Below are positions 35,481 through 45,171 of a stretch of 64,000 nucleotides of DNA, piece after piece. Source of the stretch: Vitrella brassicaformis. Its lineage: Eukaryota > Sar > Vitrellaceae. The notes below the pieces were generated by a model that saw only the letters and a list, made by a program, of their open reading frames with translations, was not told the DNA's origin and did not search any database. The stretch is taken from positions 47,428-111,427 of the forward strand of contig CDMY01000592.1 of NCBI GenBank assembly GCA_001179505.1. The letters run 5' to 3'. How positions within the stretch are numbered: the stretch's first letter is position 1; each line of letters opens with the position of its first letter. A program made the position numbers and the translations under genes.

Positions 35481-35540
35481 GTAGGATGCTGCACATACAT
35501 TGAAGGAACACTCCTGTGCCGTTCCGACCTTCCCATCACA

Positions 35541-35860
35541 GGCGCCAGCACCAGCATCTCCATCGCCCCAGCAGCAGATGACCCCGCCCAGCCAGCCGCC
35601 CCCACCTCCTTCGCCCCCACCACCACCACCCCCGCCCAAGACCAACGCCACGGGCCCAACGACTGGTACGAGGGAGGAGCCAAGACGGTGACGACTGTGA
35701 TTGTGTTTGCTGTGTTACAATTTGTATGTTTGTATGTTTGTTGATTGCAATGCATGCAGGCAAGTCGTATAGCGACACGGTGAAGGACAGCGTCGTCAAG
35801 GAGGGCCCGGCAGGGGCAGCGCCGGTAGCTGCCACACTACCCAAGGTCAGAGAGAGAGTG
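35541..35860 (+). CDS. Proline-rich exons of D2 array
   Basis: The first exon (35541-35665) follows a CACAG acceptor and encodes a polyproline run (APAPASPSPQQQMTPPSQPP continuing PPPPSPPPPPPPP), ending at GTACGA. The second (about 35760-35846) encodes GKSYSDTVKDSVVKEGPAGA before GTCAGA. They connect cassette 4 to cassette 5. Polyproline of this type can bind profilin, SH3 or WW domains; no direct evidence here. Confidence 0.45.
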
Positions 35861-35882
35861 AAGTGAGCTGAGTGAGGCGACA

Positions 35883-36203
35883 TGTCCATCAGCCGATGGT
35901 TGCAAGAGCAAGACGACCCGATGGCTGGGAATATTCCCACGCACACAGAAGTACCTGCTCGACAATTTTCCACACACAATGGCAAACTTGGGCCTGGTAC
36001 GATGAATAGATAGATACCCACGTGAATTGGTTTATGCCTGTCTTATCTCCCCTATGTGCAGAGGGAGCCGCCGCCCGAACGAGAGCAGGCGGCGCCCTAC
36101 CCGCCACCACCGCCATCATCACAGACCGCCGCCAAGCCGCTGCCCACGGACCACAGCTTTCCTTCTCTCAACATTCAAAAATACGGCGAAACATCTGAAA
36201 TTG
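35883..36203 (+). repeat. A-B cassette 5, intron 35997-36061
   Basis: Exon A is short: CKSKTTRWLGIFPRTQKYLL then DNFPHTMANLGL. Exon B (36062-36203) begins REPPPEREQAAPYPPPPPSS. It has one extra C (CTGCCCACGG against CTGCCACGG in cassette 6), so the LPRTTAFLLSTFKNT motif is out of frame with the Pro-rich start. Confidence 0.8.
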
Positions 36204-36296
36204 GTAGGATGCTGTACACACATTGAAGCAACACTCCAGAAGCAAGAATGGCCTTGCAACTGTGGATCATCATTGGCTGCATCCATCGTGTTGCAT

Positions 36297-36769
36297 CAGG
36301 ACTCGACGTCGATGGACAGCCCTCTGCAGGCCACCCACACACTCGCATCGCCAGCACCAGCACCAGCACTCGCTGAACCACAGGCCGCCGATGGAGACCA
36401 AAGGCAAGGGGGAGCTACAGCAGATGCCGCCATGGACGCGCCACCTGCACCTGCAGGTCCAGAAGAAGCCGTAGAGGGCCAGCAGGCACCGGCCACAGGC
36501 ACTGCTGCGGCAATGGAGGTGGAGGACGACCAACAGCAGCAGCGGTGGCGCGGCCTCGAGGCCCGACGTTTTGGCCCCAACGAGCCCCCCGACCCCCTGC
36601 CGACAAAGCCGCGAAGAGTCCCCATCTTGCCGCCGCCCGAGACGGTGCTGTCTGCCGTGGGTGCGGGGGGAAGGGGGCAGCAGCAGCCGCCGCAACAGCC
36701 ACACCCACAGCCACAGCAGCAGCCACAGCCACAGCCACAGCAGCAGCCACAGCCTGCCGCCGTCAAAGG
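36297..36769 (+). CDS. Ala/Pro/Gln-rich exon of D2
   Basis: Follows the conserved GTTGCATCAG acceptor. It reads DSTSMDSPLQATHTLASPAP, then AAMEVEDDQQQQRWRGLEAR, RFGPNEPPDPLPTKPRRVPI, and a long Gln/Pro/His repeat before a GTACGC donor. It fuses in one exon what D1 has as separate exons at 9474-9370 and 8590-8290, so an intron or spacer was lost or gained between arms. Confidence 0.5.
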
Positions 36770-36911
36770 TACGCACACACACACACATGCACACACATCC
36801 CCCGCAACACAGCCATCTCTCCACCTGTCCATGCGTGTGTGTATGTCTCTCTCTCTCTGTGTGTGCGCCTCTCCCTCCCCCCTCCCCCTCTCACCCATTG
36901 CCTCACGTCAG

Positions 36912-37111
36912 CCATGGTAGAGTATTGGCTGAAGCAACAGGAGGCTCGGGCCGCCCAGCACCGGGAGGATCTGGCACAGCAGCAGCAGCATCACCGGCAG
37001 CAGATACGGCAGATGATGCAGCAGCAGGCCGAGATGCAGCAGCAGATGCTGGAGCAGCAGCAGGCGCTGCTCAGGCAGCACCCAATCTTCTCACGCCACT
37101 TTTCCAACCGG
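36912..37111 (+). CDS. Gln-rich coiled-coil exon of D2
   Basis: After the CACGTCAG acceptor: AMVEYWLKQQEARAAQHRED, then IRQMMQQQAEMQQQMLEQQQ, then HPIFSRHFSNR before GTATGT. Strong heptad-like Gln/Met pattern. The same exon, with the same upstream CT/GT intron tract, occurs in D1 (8135-7950) and in the formin tail (54905-55096). Confidence 0.55.
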
Positions 37112-37180
37112 GGTATGTACCACACACATGCTCACAGACAGATGGACAGGCGGACGGACAGGCATGAGAGCGGGACTGTT

Positions 37181-37220
<40 letters not shown>

Positions 37221-37239
37221 TATGTGTCGGATTGCAGAC

Positions 37240-38560
37240 GTCCAGGCCACCAGCGTACGCAGATGACTACATAAGACACGACGTCACACCAGGAGAGCTT
37301 ATGTATGTCCTCTCTTTATCGCTGTATGTGTCCATGCAGCCAACGTCGGATGCGTCGGCTCAGGACGAGCGCAAGGTAAACCTCACACACATCCACCCAC
37401 TCACTCACTCACTCACAACATGGCCACATCCATCCAAGTGCACCTGCCTGCGTCTGTGTGTGGGTTGTGTGTGTGCAGGTCGGTTCGGTTCCATGTAGGC
37501 CGACATACATGTCCTGTGTTCACAGATAGACAAGTGAGAGTTCTCTGTTTTTGCAGATCGCCGTCTACATTTTATATTCGTCGGCACATCTCAACATCGA
37601 TGCGCTGCCCCCTTCGCCCTCCCATTACATTACGGAGTCGCCATCTGGCTACATCTGGCTGCATCCTGCGAGTGGGCAGCGTGAGAAGGACCAAGACACT
37701 GCAATCCAATCGGTGTGCACACACCCAATGTGTCTGTTGCTGGTGTGCAGATCGTTGTCTACATGTTATATTTGACCGACTGATGACGACACTTCACCCG
37801 CACCGCCTTGGCTCGCCGTGTGCGCATCAAAGGTAAGCTGTCAAAATAGACTGATCGACTCCACTGGTATGTGTCTCGCGTCTGTGTCTTCAGAGCGATC
37901 GGTGTCTACATGTTATATCCTGTGGGCCCCTTCTACTTGATCCAAGATTGGCTGCTGTGCATCAGTGAGTTTATCCCCGGCGGCCCCACAGGTGCGTGCG
38001 TAAGTGAGAGGCAAAAGAAGAGGCTCATCAACAAGAGCCCATGTCTCCTTTTCTTCTCCGTTTTTGTCTCCGCATCTTTGGTGAATGACGAGGCCGATTG
38101 GTGAATGACGACAAAGATACCGTACCATATGGCCGAGACCACCCGACCTCGCCAGCAACCCCCCGACACCCTGCCGACGAAGCCGCGAAGAATTCCTCTC
38201 TCGCCGCCCGGGACGGTGCTGCGTGACGTGGGTTGCGAGGGGTATGTGAAGCTGTCAAGCTACGTCACGTGTCTGTGTGTCCAGGTCGATCGCTGTCTCC
38301 GTTTTATATCCGTGGACCTCTCCTTCTCAATTGCCGATGCACCTCATCTAAAAGCGCTTTGAAATAAATTCCTAGTAGAGGAACAACAGAAGAGACTCGT
38401 GAACATTTGCTCATGTCTCCTCTTTTCTCTGTTCGTCTCCGCATAATTGGCCGCTCCGGCGGCCCCCGAGAGATCTATCTGCCAAGTGCCCGCTGGCGGC
38501 CTTTCATCGCGGCTCATGGCGGGCGACAGAGGTGCCGTTCTGAACGGCACCATTTCGCAT
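37240..38560 (+). other. Tandem run of exon-start (IAVYILY) modules
   Basis: Four copies of the exon-start motif, each just after a GCAG, TTCAG or CCAG: IAVYILYSSAHLNIDALPPS (37555), IVVYMLYLTD then stop (37748), AIGVYMLYPVGPFYLIQDW (37893) and SIAVSVLYPWTS (38286). Sequence after each motif differs, so only the exon start is shared. The second copy stops at once. The segments 37960-38110 and 38370-38450 also resemble one another (AACAAGAGCCCATGTCTCC / AACATTTGCTCATGTCTCC). Confidence 0.5.
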
Positions 38561-38569
38561 AGCGATGCG

Positions 38570-38861
38570 ATGGCTTGGAGAGATCATTGCGGCATTCCCG
38601 CCCACGCAGCAGTACCTCCACGACAATTTCCCAAGAACGACGGCCACGTTGGGCCTGGTACGATGAATAGATAGATACCCACGTGAATTGGTTTATGCCT
38701 GTCTTATCTCCTTTATGTGCAGAGGGAGCCCCCCCCAAACCAGAGCAGGCGGCACCCTACTCGCCACCACCGCCATCATCACAGACCGCCGCCAAGCCGC
38801 TGCCACGGACCACAGCTTTCCTTCTCTCAACATTCAAGAATACGGCGAAACATCTGAAATT
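38570..38861 (+). repeat. A-B cassette 6, intron 38658-38722
   Basis: Exon A: IIAAFPPTQQYLHDNFPRTT then ATLGL. Exon B: REPPPNQSR... in the literal frame, because one base differs from the usual CCCAAACC context. The alternative frame gives APPKPEQAAPYSPPPPSSQT. The distal motif LPRTTAFLLSTFKNTAKHLK is intact. Confidence 0.75.
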
Positions 38862-38959
38862 GGTAGGATGCTGCACACACATTGAAGCAACACTCCAGAA
38901 GCAAGAATGGCCTTGCAACTGTGGATCATCATTGGCTGCATCCATCGTGTTGCATCAGG

Positions 38960-39300
38960 ACTCGACGTCGACGACTCCCTTCCTGTGTTCGGCATCGAGC
39001 CGCCCGAGCAAGCCCGTCGGCCGCTCGTCAAAGGGCACGCCCGTGCGCACACCGACCATGCCCACACCCACATCGCACACACAAAAGGCCGGCCCCACAC
39101 CATCGCCCCTGCCTCAGCCCGGCAGCAAACTGACCCCTCCCAGCAGAAAGGCCCTTTCGCCACACGAAGCGGCAAGGGTGCTCCTGCCGCCGCCGCCGCT
39201 GCTGCCGCTGCTAGTGGTGCCGCTGTGTCGCCTGTGATAGGGCCGTTGATGGAGTTTCCAGGGCGGAAGACGTCTAGACGACCCTCGTGTAAGGGAGGGA
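38960..39300 (+). pseudogene. Duplicate of the formin FH2-tail exon
   Basis: From 38993 the sequence matches formin exon 22 (52825-53125): SRPSKPVGRSSKGTPVRTPT, then PSPLPQPGSKLTPPSRKA. It includes the GGGCCGTTGATGGAGTTTCC 3' part, the GTAAGG donor and the following intron. An indel near CACACGAAGCGG/CACCCGAAGACGG shifts the frame. The upstream boundary is fused to the B-C intron/exon sequence of the array, and the duplicate is followed by cassette 7, exactly as exon 22 is followed by cassette 8. Confidence 0.8.
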
Positions 39301-39524
39301 GACATGGGGGAGAGACAGATAGAAAAGATGTGTCGGTGTGCGGTGTGGTATGGGGGTGGGGATGCAATGGGTGCAGTTGGTGTGGCCGTCATGCCGGATG
39401 CCATTCCGCCCTCGATGCTCAAACGGCACATCGGTACCACACCACACGCAAGCCCGTCTGTCCCTCTCTCTCTCTCTCTCTCTCTCTCCCATACTCATCT
39501 GTCAATATGTGGACTCGGCAGACA

Positions 39525-39726
39525 ACAACGACGGCAGCGGTGGTGGCAAGGGCAAGAATGCCCGATGGCTGCCCAACATATGTGCGGCATTCCCGCGCAC
39601 CCATCGGTGGCTTCTCGACAGGTTTCCGAACACAACGGCCACGTTGGGCCTGGTACGATGAATAGATAGATACCCACGTCAATTAGTGTATGTATGCCTG
39701 TCTTATCTCCCCTATGTGCAGAAAAA
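39525..39726 (+). repeat. A-B cassette 7, cut by gap, intron 39653-39721
   Basis: Exon A and intron are the same as in the formin cassette at 53350-53549, including the diagnostic CGTCAATTAGTGTATGTATG variant seen only in these two introns. Only GAAAAA of exon B is visible before the gap. Confidence 0.85.
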
Positions 39727-40026
39727 NNNNNNNNNNNNNNNNNNNNNNNNNNNNNNNNNNNNNNNNNNNNNNNNNNNNNNNNNNNNNNNNNNNNNNNNNN
39801 NNNNNNNNNNNNNNNNNNNNNNNNNNNNNNNNNNNNNNNNNNNNNNNNNNNNNNNNNNNNNNNNNNNNNNNNNNNNNNNNNNNNNNNNNNNNNNNNNNNN
39901 NNNNNNNNNNNNNNNNNNNNNNNNNNNNNNNNNNNNNNNNNNNNNNNNNNNNNNNNNNNNNNNNNNNNNNNNNNNNNNNNNNNNNNNNNNNNNNNNNNNN
40001 NNNNNNNNNNNNNNNNNNNNNNNNNN
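39727..40026. other. Assembly gap (300 N)
   Basis: It begins six bases into exon B of cassette 7, where the sequence becomes identical to the formin tail. An assembler stalling on a near-identical repeat would explain the position. Confidence 0.98.
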
Positions 40027-40161
40027 TACGCGTCAGGTTCTGGTGTGGACAGCCACGCGTGCCACAGGGCATTCCACTGCCAGAACTACTTCCTCAAGAT
40101 CGACGCCCGTGACGGAGTCGAGAGGATCAGGGCCACCATACAGGGGCTGCAGCTGGGATGA
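40027..40161 (+). CDS. 3' terminal exon of an unknown gene
   Basis: Open frame from the gap edge: YASGSGVDSHACHRAFHCQN, then YFLKIDARDGVERIRATIQG, ending LQLG and TGA 40159-40161. Non-repetitive and protein-like. The rest of the gene is hidden in the gap. Downstream (40162-40760) nothing is supported. Confidence 0.45.
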   Translation, partial: YASGSGVDSHACHRAFHCQNYFLKIDARDGVERIRATIQGLQLG

Positions 40162-40799
40162 GCTTCAGGCCGTCGGGCTGTTTGCTAAGCTGGCGGGTGA
40201 TAAAGTGTCTATCGCCGCGTTGTACAGTGGCGGCGGTGGACGAGGAGGGTGCCGGGCTGGCTGTGTACACACATGTTTGTGCTTGTCTATACGTGCGACT
40301 GACTGGGGGGCTGTCTCACGATGAATCGATCCATCGATCCATGGTAAGCAGGCAGGCAGGCAGGAGACTGCCTGACTGTGGTGTGCAGATGTGTGTGAGG
40401 CGGTGTGTTCTTTGCCGAGTCGGATCAAGGACGACTCATGTGCTGTGAGTGGGGTTATCCCGTGTAGTAAGTTTGCCTGCCAAGGCCTCCATCAGTCAGT
40501 GGCTTGTTCCATAATCCCAATTGGGAAGGTCTGGTCAGCTCACGCCACAGACACAAACACGGCAGTGACCGACGACAGACAAGACGGCACACACAGACGA
40601 AAGCAGCACACACCATCAGACGCCGGAGGAACTGTGCCCTGCTGATCCAATCGTCCACCGACAGCGCCAGATGCGGCCCACTCGAAAGACAGTGAGTGAG
40701 CGAGAGACCGCAGCAAAGATGATAATTCCCAGTCCGCCATCCACCAGACCCGGCGCAATAGTCATCCTGCCGCAAGCAACGACAGACAGACAGACATGG

Positions 40800-41310
40800 A
40801 GTGAGTGAGACGGTCAGTCAGTCCGCTGGCTTCCGATCTATAATTGCCCTTACCTGCACGGTCCGCCGGGCAGTGACATGTCTGAGCATCTGGCGAGAAG
40901 CCCGATGCAAGGATGACACACCATGAGTTCAACGCTATCAGCTTCAGACAATTTGCACGCCCGATATCGCACCGATGATGAGCCGCTCTCGCTCTCGAGA
41001 CTACTCCAGCGATACACACAAGTGCCAGTTTGAAGACAAACTTTATCTTGAGCTGCTGGTCGCCAAGAACGACGGTGTCCCTCGCCGCATCATTGTTGTT
41101 GATCACACACTCGGGCAGCTCATCGGCCAGGCTTTCGAACGATCTGCTCTCTGACCTGCTGCTGGACCGACGCAAGCGTCAACGAGCCAGAGCCACCCAA
41201 AGAGTCCAGGACATTAGCACCCACGATTGTGGCGTAGGCGTTGATCTGCCGGCGCTTCTCGCTGCGGTTGCCGCAGTGTCCGGGCGACACATTTGGGGAG
41301 TCAGAGGGCG
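40800..41310 (-). CDS. Hypothetical minus-strand exons
   Basis: Protein-like frames: RQINAYATIVGANVLDSLGG (about 41260-41180), ADELPECVINNNDAARDTVV continuing LKIKFVFKLALVCIAG (41130-40990), and CLKLIALNSWCVILASGFSP (about 40955-40900). The middle segment ends in a hydrophobic span. The frames do not join cleanly (a shift between the first two near GTCCAGCAGCAGGTCAG), so this may be a decayed gene or need an unseen intron. Family not recognised. Confidence 0.35.
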
Positions 41311-41914
41311 ACCAGCAAGGCCAGGACGAGATGAATGTGCACCCACACAGACACGCACTCAACTGACTACTGCATGGTTTCCATCCATCAGTGTACCACG
41401 GCGGTGAAGAGAGCGGAGTACCCCTCTTCCCCTGTAAAGCCACAGAGAAGTCCATTCATCCATCCTGTGAAGTGCCTCGGGCAGTCCACTGACCTGCAAC
41501 ACCCAACAGATGGCACACAAAGGGACAGAGAAATGAATCGCTGACTGCAGATCTCTGTGCAGCTCGTGATTGTGCGGTGCAGGGGGGTGATGTGGCGAGC
41601 TGGATGTGCCTCTTTTTCGTGGTGTTTGAGTTGTGTGCGCGTTACACGACGTTACGTTATACCGACGCCTGCCCTAACGCCCAATCTCCGCGCGGGAGAG
41701 AGAGAGAGAGAGGAAGAAAGGCAGCAGAGAGACTCACAAACGCACACAGGATGGCGACCAACACGCAGCCAGAAGGGCTCTCACTGCATCAGCTGACTTT
41801 TCTCTCTCTCTGTTCTGTGAAGCCGCCGTGATTTGGCTCCCGAGCTCACTTACCACACAGCGGATCAGCAACAGCGGCCTTCAAGCATCGCGTCTATTCG
41901 CACGGCTCACAGGC

Positions 41915-43370
41915 ATGAGGCCGCCCACGTCTGTCAGCGCCCCTCCTCCCGCCACGGCTGATCCCCCAGACACAGACGTCCTCAGACAATCAGCTTCTGA
42001 ATTGGACGTCTCGACGACAAGGTCAGCGAAGTCATCGAAGCATCAACCAAAGGCTCAAGGAGATGGCGAAGGCGGCGCTCGGCTCTCAGGCGTGTCCACC
42101 ACCGTCTCGACATCGGTCTCCACCCCTGCAGTGGACGGCCGGGCTCCGCTTGGCGACGGGGATTTCGGCTGAGGAGGGCGATCTGTGGGGCTTTCTGGTG
42201 CTGCGGATTGGCTGTGTGACCTTGTGGCTGACGGACTACCCTCTGAGGCATTTCCTGCTCATCATCGGCCTCCTCCTGATCTATGCACTGTGGTCGTGGG
42301 GTGGTTTTAGTTTTATCTACTACCTTCTCGTTATCCTTGGGTATGCGAGGAGTTTGTTATTCGCTCCCGTGATTCCCTTTGTGATTGTGATATGGACACC
42401 GCCGTCGCTGATGCTCTTGATTGGATTGGGAAGTCTGTGCGCGCCGCCTCTTTGGTGGGGCACTCGATGGCTCGTCTATTTCTCTATCGTTCTGACCATT
42501 GTCTATTCCGGGTTCATGTACTTATTCGCGGTTTCTAATTATCTCACTATGTCCGTTGAAAGCGATACCTTCGGTATGCGCTTCGGCGCACTGGCGTGGC
42601 TGGCTGGAGGGGCCCTTCTCCAGTTGGCTCTCTTCATTGTCATCTCGGAGCCGCGGCTCATCCGTGCATCGACCAGCCCGACGGGTGGAAGGGAAATCGA
42701 CGTCGATCACAACCGGCTCTCATGCTGCGGCCGTCGGGCAGAGTGGAGACCCTCGGCGACGGCCGAGTGGATAGCCAAGGCCCGGCAAACAGAGCCCTTC
42801 CTCTACCGCTCGGTGACCAAGCGGTGGCTCAAACGGATGGACTATCTCACCTTCATTCGGTTGTATAAACTGCTGGCCGTCGTGGGGATGGCCGTGGACT
42901 TCATTACCGATGCGGCGGTGGGGTTTCAAATGATCACCGGGCTTCCAGAAAGGCTATGGGGTCGTGCAAGATCCATCTGTATGGTCGATGGCAAATATCC
43001 GTGGAGTGATTATGAAAGGGAATGCATGGATACCACGATGAGCCGTCTGAAAAGTGAAGCGCAAGGCTATGGAGTTGTTGGCTTTGTCATCCTGGGCCTA
43101 TCGCTGGCCGACTTCATATCGCTGTTCATTCACTACGGCATCCGCGGCTCTCCCTCAGTATGCCAGCACATCTAGATTGTCGCCTTTGCCCTCCTGGAAG
43201 TGCCCATCTTGGTGCTGAGAATTGTGTGGGCGATGGAGGCCAGCAATCCGACGGTCTTCATCGTATCTGCCTTCTTCACTCTGGTGACGGTTCTCTCTCG
43301 AGTCGGGTCGTTTGCGTGGAGCATGTCTATGCGGCGAAAGAGTGGATTGTCGACCGACTCTCAAGAGGTG
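41915..43370 (+). pseudogene. Multi-pass membrane protein, disrupted copy
   Basis: Paralogue of the protein at 62.1-63.4 kb. The leader MRPPTSVSAPPPATADPPDT...LRQSASELDVST starts at ATG 41915. At 42162 two bases are missing relative to the other copy (GATTTCGGCTGAGG against GATGCTTGGGCTGAGG), so the leader ends at TGA and the membrane part (LWGFLVLRIGCVTLWLTDYP, then several hydrophobic spans) is in another frame. A second lesion turns TGC into TAG at 43173-43175 (QHI-stop, where the other copy has QHFCIAAFALLEV). At least seven hydrophobic segments are recognisable. A shorter protein from 42063 to 43175 is formally possible but would use an out-of-frame leader. Confidence 0.7.
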
Positions 43371-45171
43371 AGAAGAGGAGGGAATGAGGACGTTGTGTGT
43401 CATTCCTCGTTGTCTTGTTTACTATGCACCAGGGAGCTCCATCGGTCGTGTGATGGACGGCACATTCTTGGGCACTTGGAAGTGCTTGGGCGAAGTATGG
43501 TACTTCCTGCTGCTGCTGCTGATGGGACTGACAAGTGGCCGGCTGTCTGTTATCCTTCCAGTCAATCAGACAGGGAGGAAGGGAGCCAAACGATCGGTGG
43601 ATTCCACCGCCAGCCGCAGGACCGAAGTGGCTGTGCGTACGGATCTACGGCTGTATACATGTGTGTGCAGCTCCATGCATGTCAGTCACGTGCTTGTTTG
43701 CCTGTTGTAGCACGAAGGGATGTAGTTTCATGCCTTTCAGCTGCTTGTCTTGCCTTGAGCCCCTTTCTTTCTTCTGGCTCATCGACATGTTCGTGTGACT
43801 GACTTGTTTCGCTGGTCGATCTGTGTGTCTTTCTGGATGGACGGCCGGTGGCTGGAAAGCGTGGATGGTGGACGGATGTGACCGTGATTGATGTCTTGAC
43901 AGCGAAGGTGCTGATGGTGTGATGTGGTGTGCATTGAGTGTATGAGGGCAGCGACGGTCTGTGCGACGACAGACAGACAGACATGCACCCAACTTGAATG
44001 CGGTCCCGCTTTCCTGCCTCCCTGTACGTCTGTCTGTCTGCCTGTCTGTCTGTCGAGGTTGCTGTGGGTGCTGCGTGGGTGGGCTGACGAAGGGATGTGC
44101 GTGCGTACGATGGATGCCATGCTTTGACTGACCGGCCAGATGCGATGCGTGTGTGATGTCATGTGTGTGAGCGAGACAGTGAATGAGTGGTGTCCGTCCA
44201 CCCATTTCCTGGAATACTGAATTCAGTCAGTCAGTCACTCAGTCAGTCAGTCGTCCGCGTGTCGGTCTCACATACCATCGGCAATCCACGAAGGAAGTCC
44301 ACCAACAAGGAAGCAGCCAGCCGTATGCACACACACACACACACACACACGCCATTTCGCACATGCATCCACACACGCAGCCATGGCCGAAGGGGCGCCT
44401 TATGTGTGTGGGTGTCTGTCTGTGTCTCATCCATCCATCCATCCGCTAATCCTGCCTGCGTGGCAACGTGGCTGGATGTTTGTGGGTCTGTCTGTCTGTG
44501 TGTGTATTGGTCTGTCTGTTCCATCGGCGTCACTCACCGGACAAAGGCAGTCAGTCAGTCATGGATCGGATGGACGAGAGAGGTCAGTCATGAAAGCATG
44601 AACCGAGAAAGAGAGACACACACGGGCGGGGTGGATGGGTGGATGATGGGTGGAGCCGAGAAAAAGAAAGGGAGGCGCTGTGTGTGTGTGTAGTGTTGGC
44701 TGGTGTGGCGCTGAATGGATGGACGGACGTGAGGTAGAAGAAGGTCCTTGCTGCCTGCCCTGCTCTCCTCCCTCTCTCGTACTTGCACACAAACTGCCTC
44801 GGTCGATGTGATGTATCTGTGTGGGTGTTGGTGGTGGCTAACCTTTCTCTCTCTCTCTCTCTCTCTCTGTCCCAGGAAGAAACAAAACCAGTGAGAGAGT
44901 TCCTGTCATCCAATCCACACAACACGAACGGGCAGACAGACGACTGCAACACACAACGAACTCCCATGCTCACAAGCAGCGCTGCACGACAGCCAACCAG
45001 CCTGACAGTGAGTGAGGCAGGCAGCCATGGGATCTCTCCACACACAATCACACACTCATTCATTCATTCAGTCGCCAATCCATCCATACTCCCCCCCCCG
45101 TCGGTGTGCTGCGTGTGTGGTGTGTAGTATGGAGTGTGTGTGTGTGATGGTGTGATGGTGTGATGGTCTGT
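43371..45171. other. Gene-poor interval
   Basis: No gene supported. Microsatellites include CA (44330-44350), CT (44847-44868) and CTGT/CAGT tetranucleotide runs (44222-44252). The minus-strand kinase ends at 45172, and its 3' UTR would occupy the right edge. Confidence 0.55.

Noticed and set aside
25669-40026. Real sequence features inside the two gaps
   Set aside because: Both are exactly 300 N; open frames reported through them contain only unknown residues.
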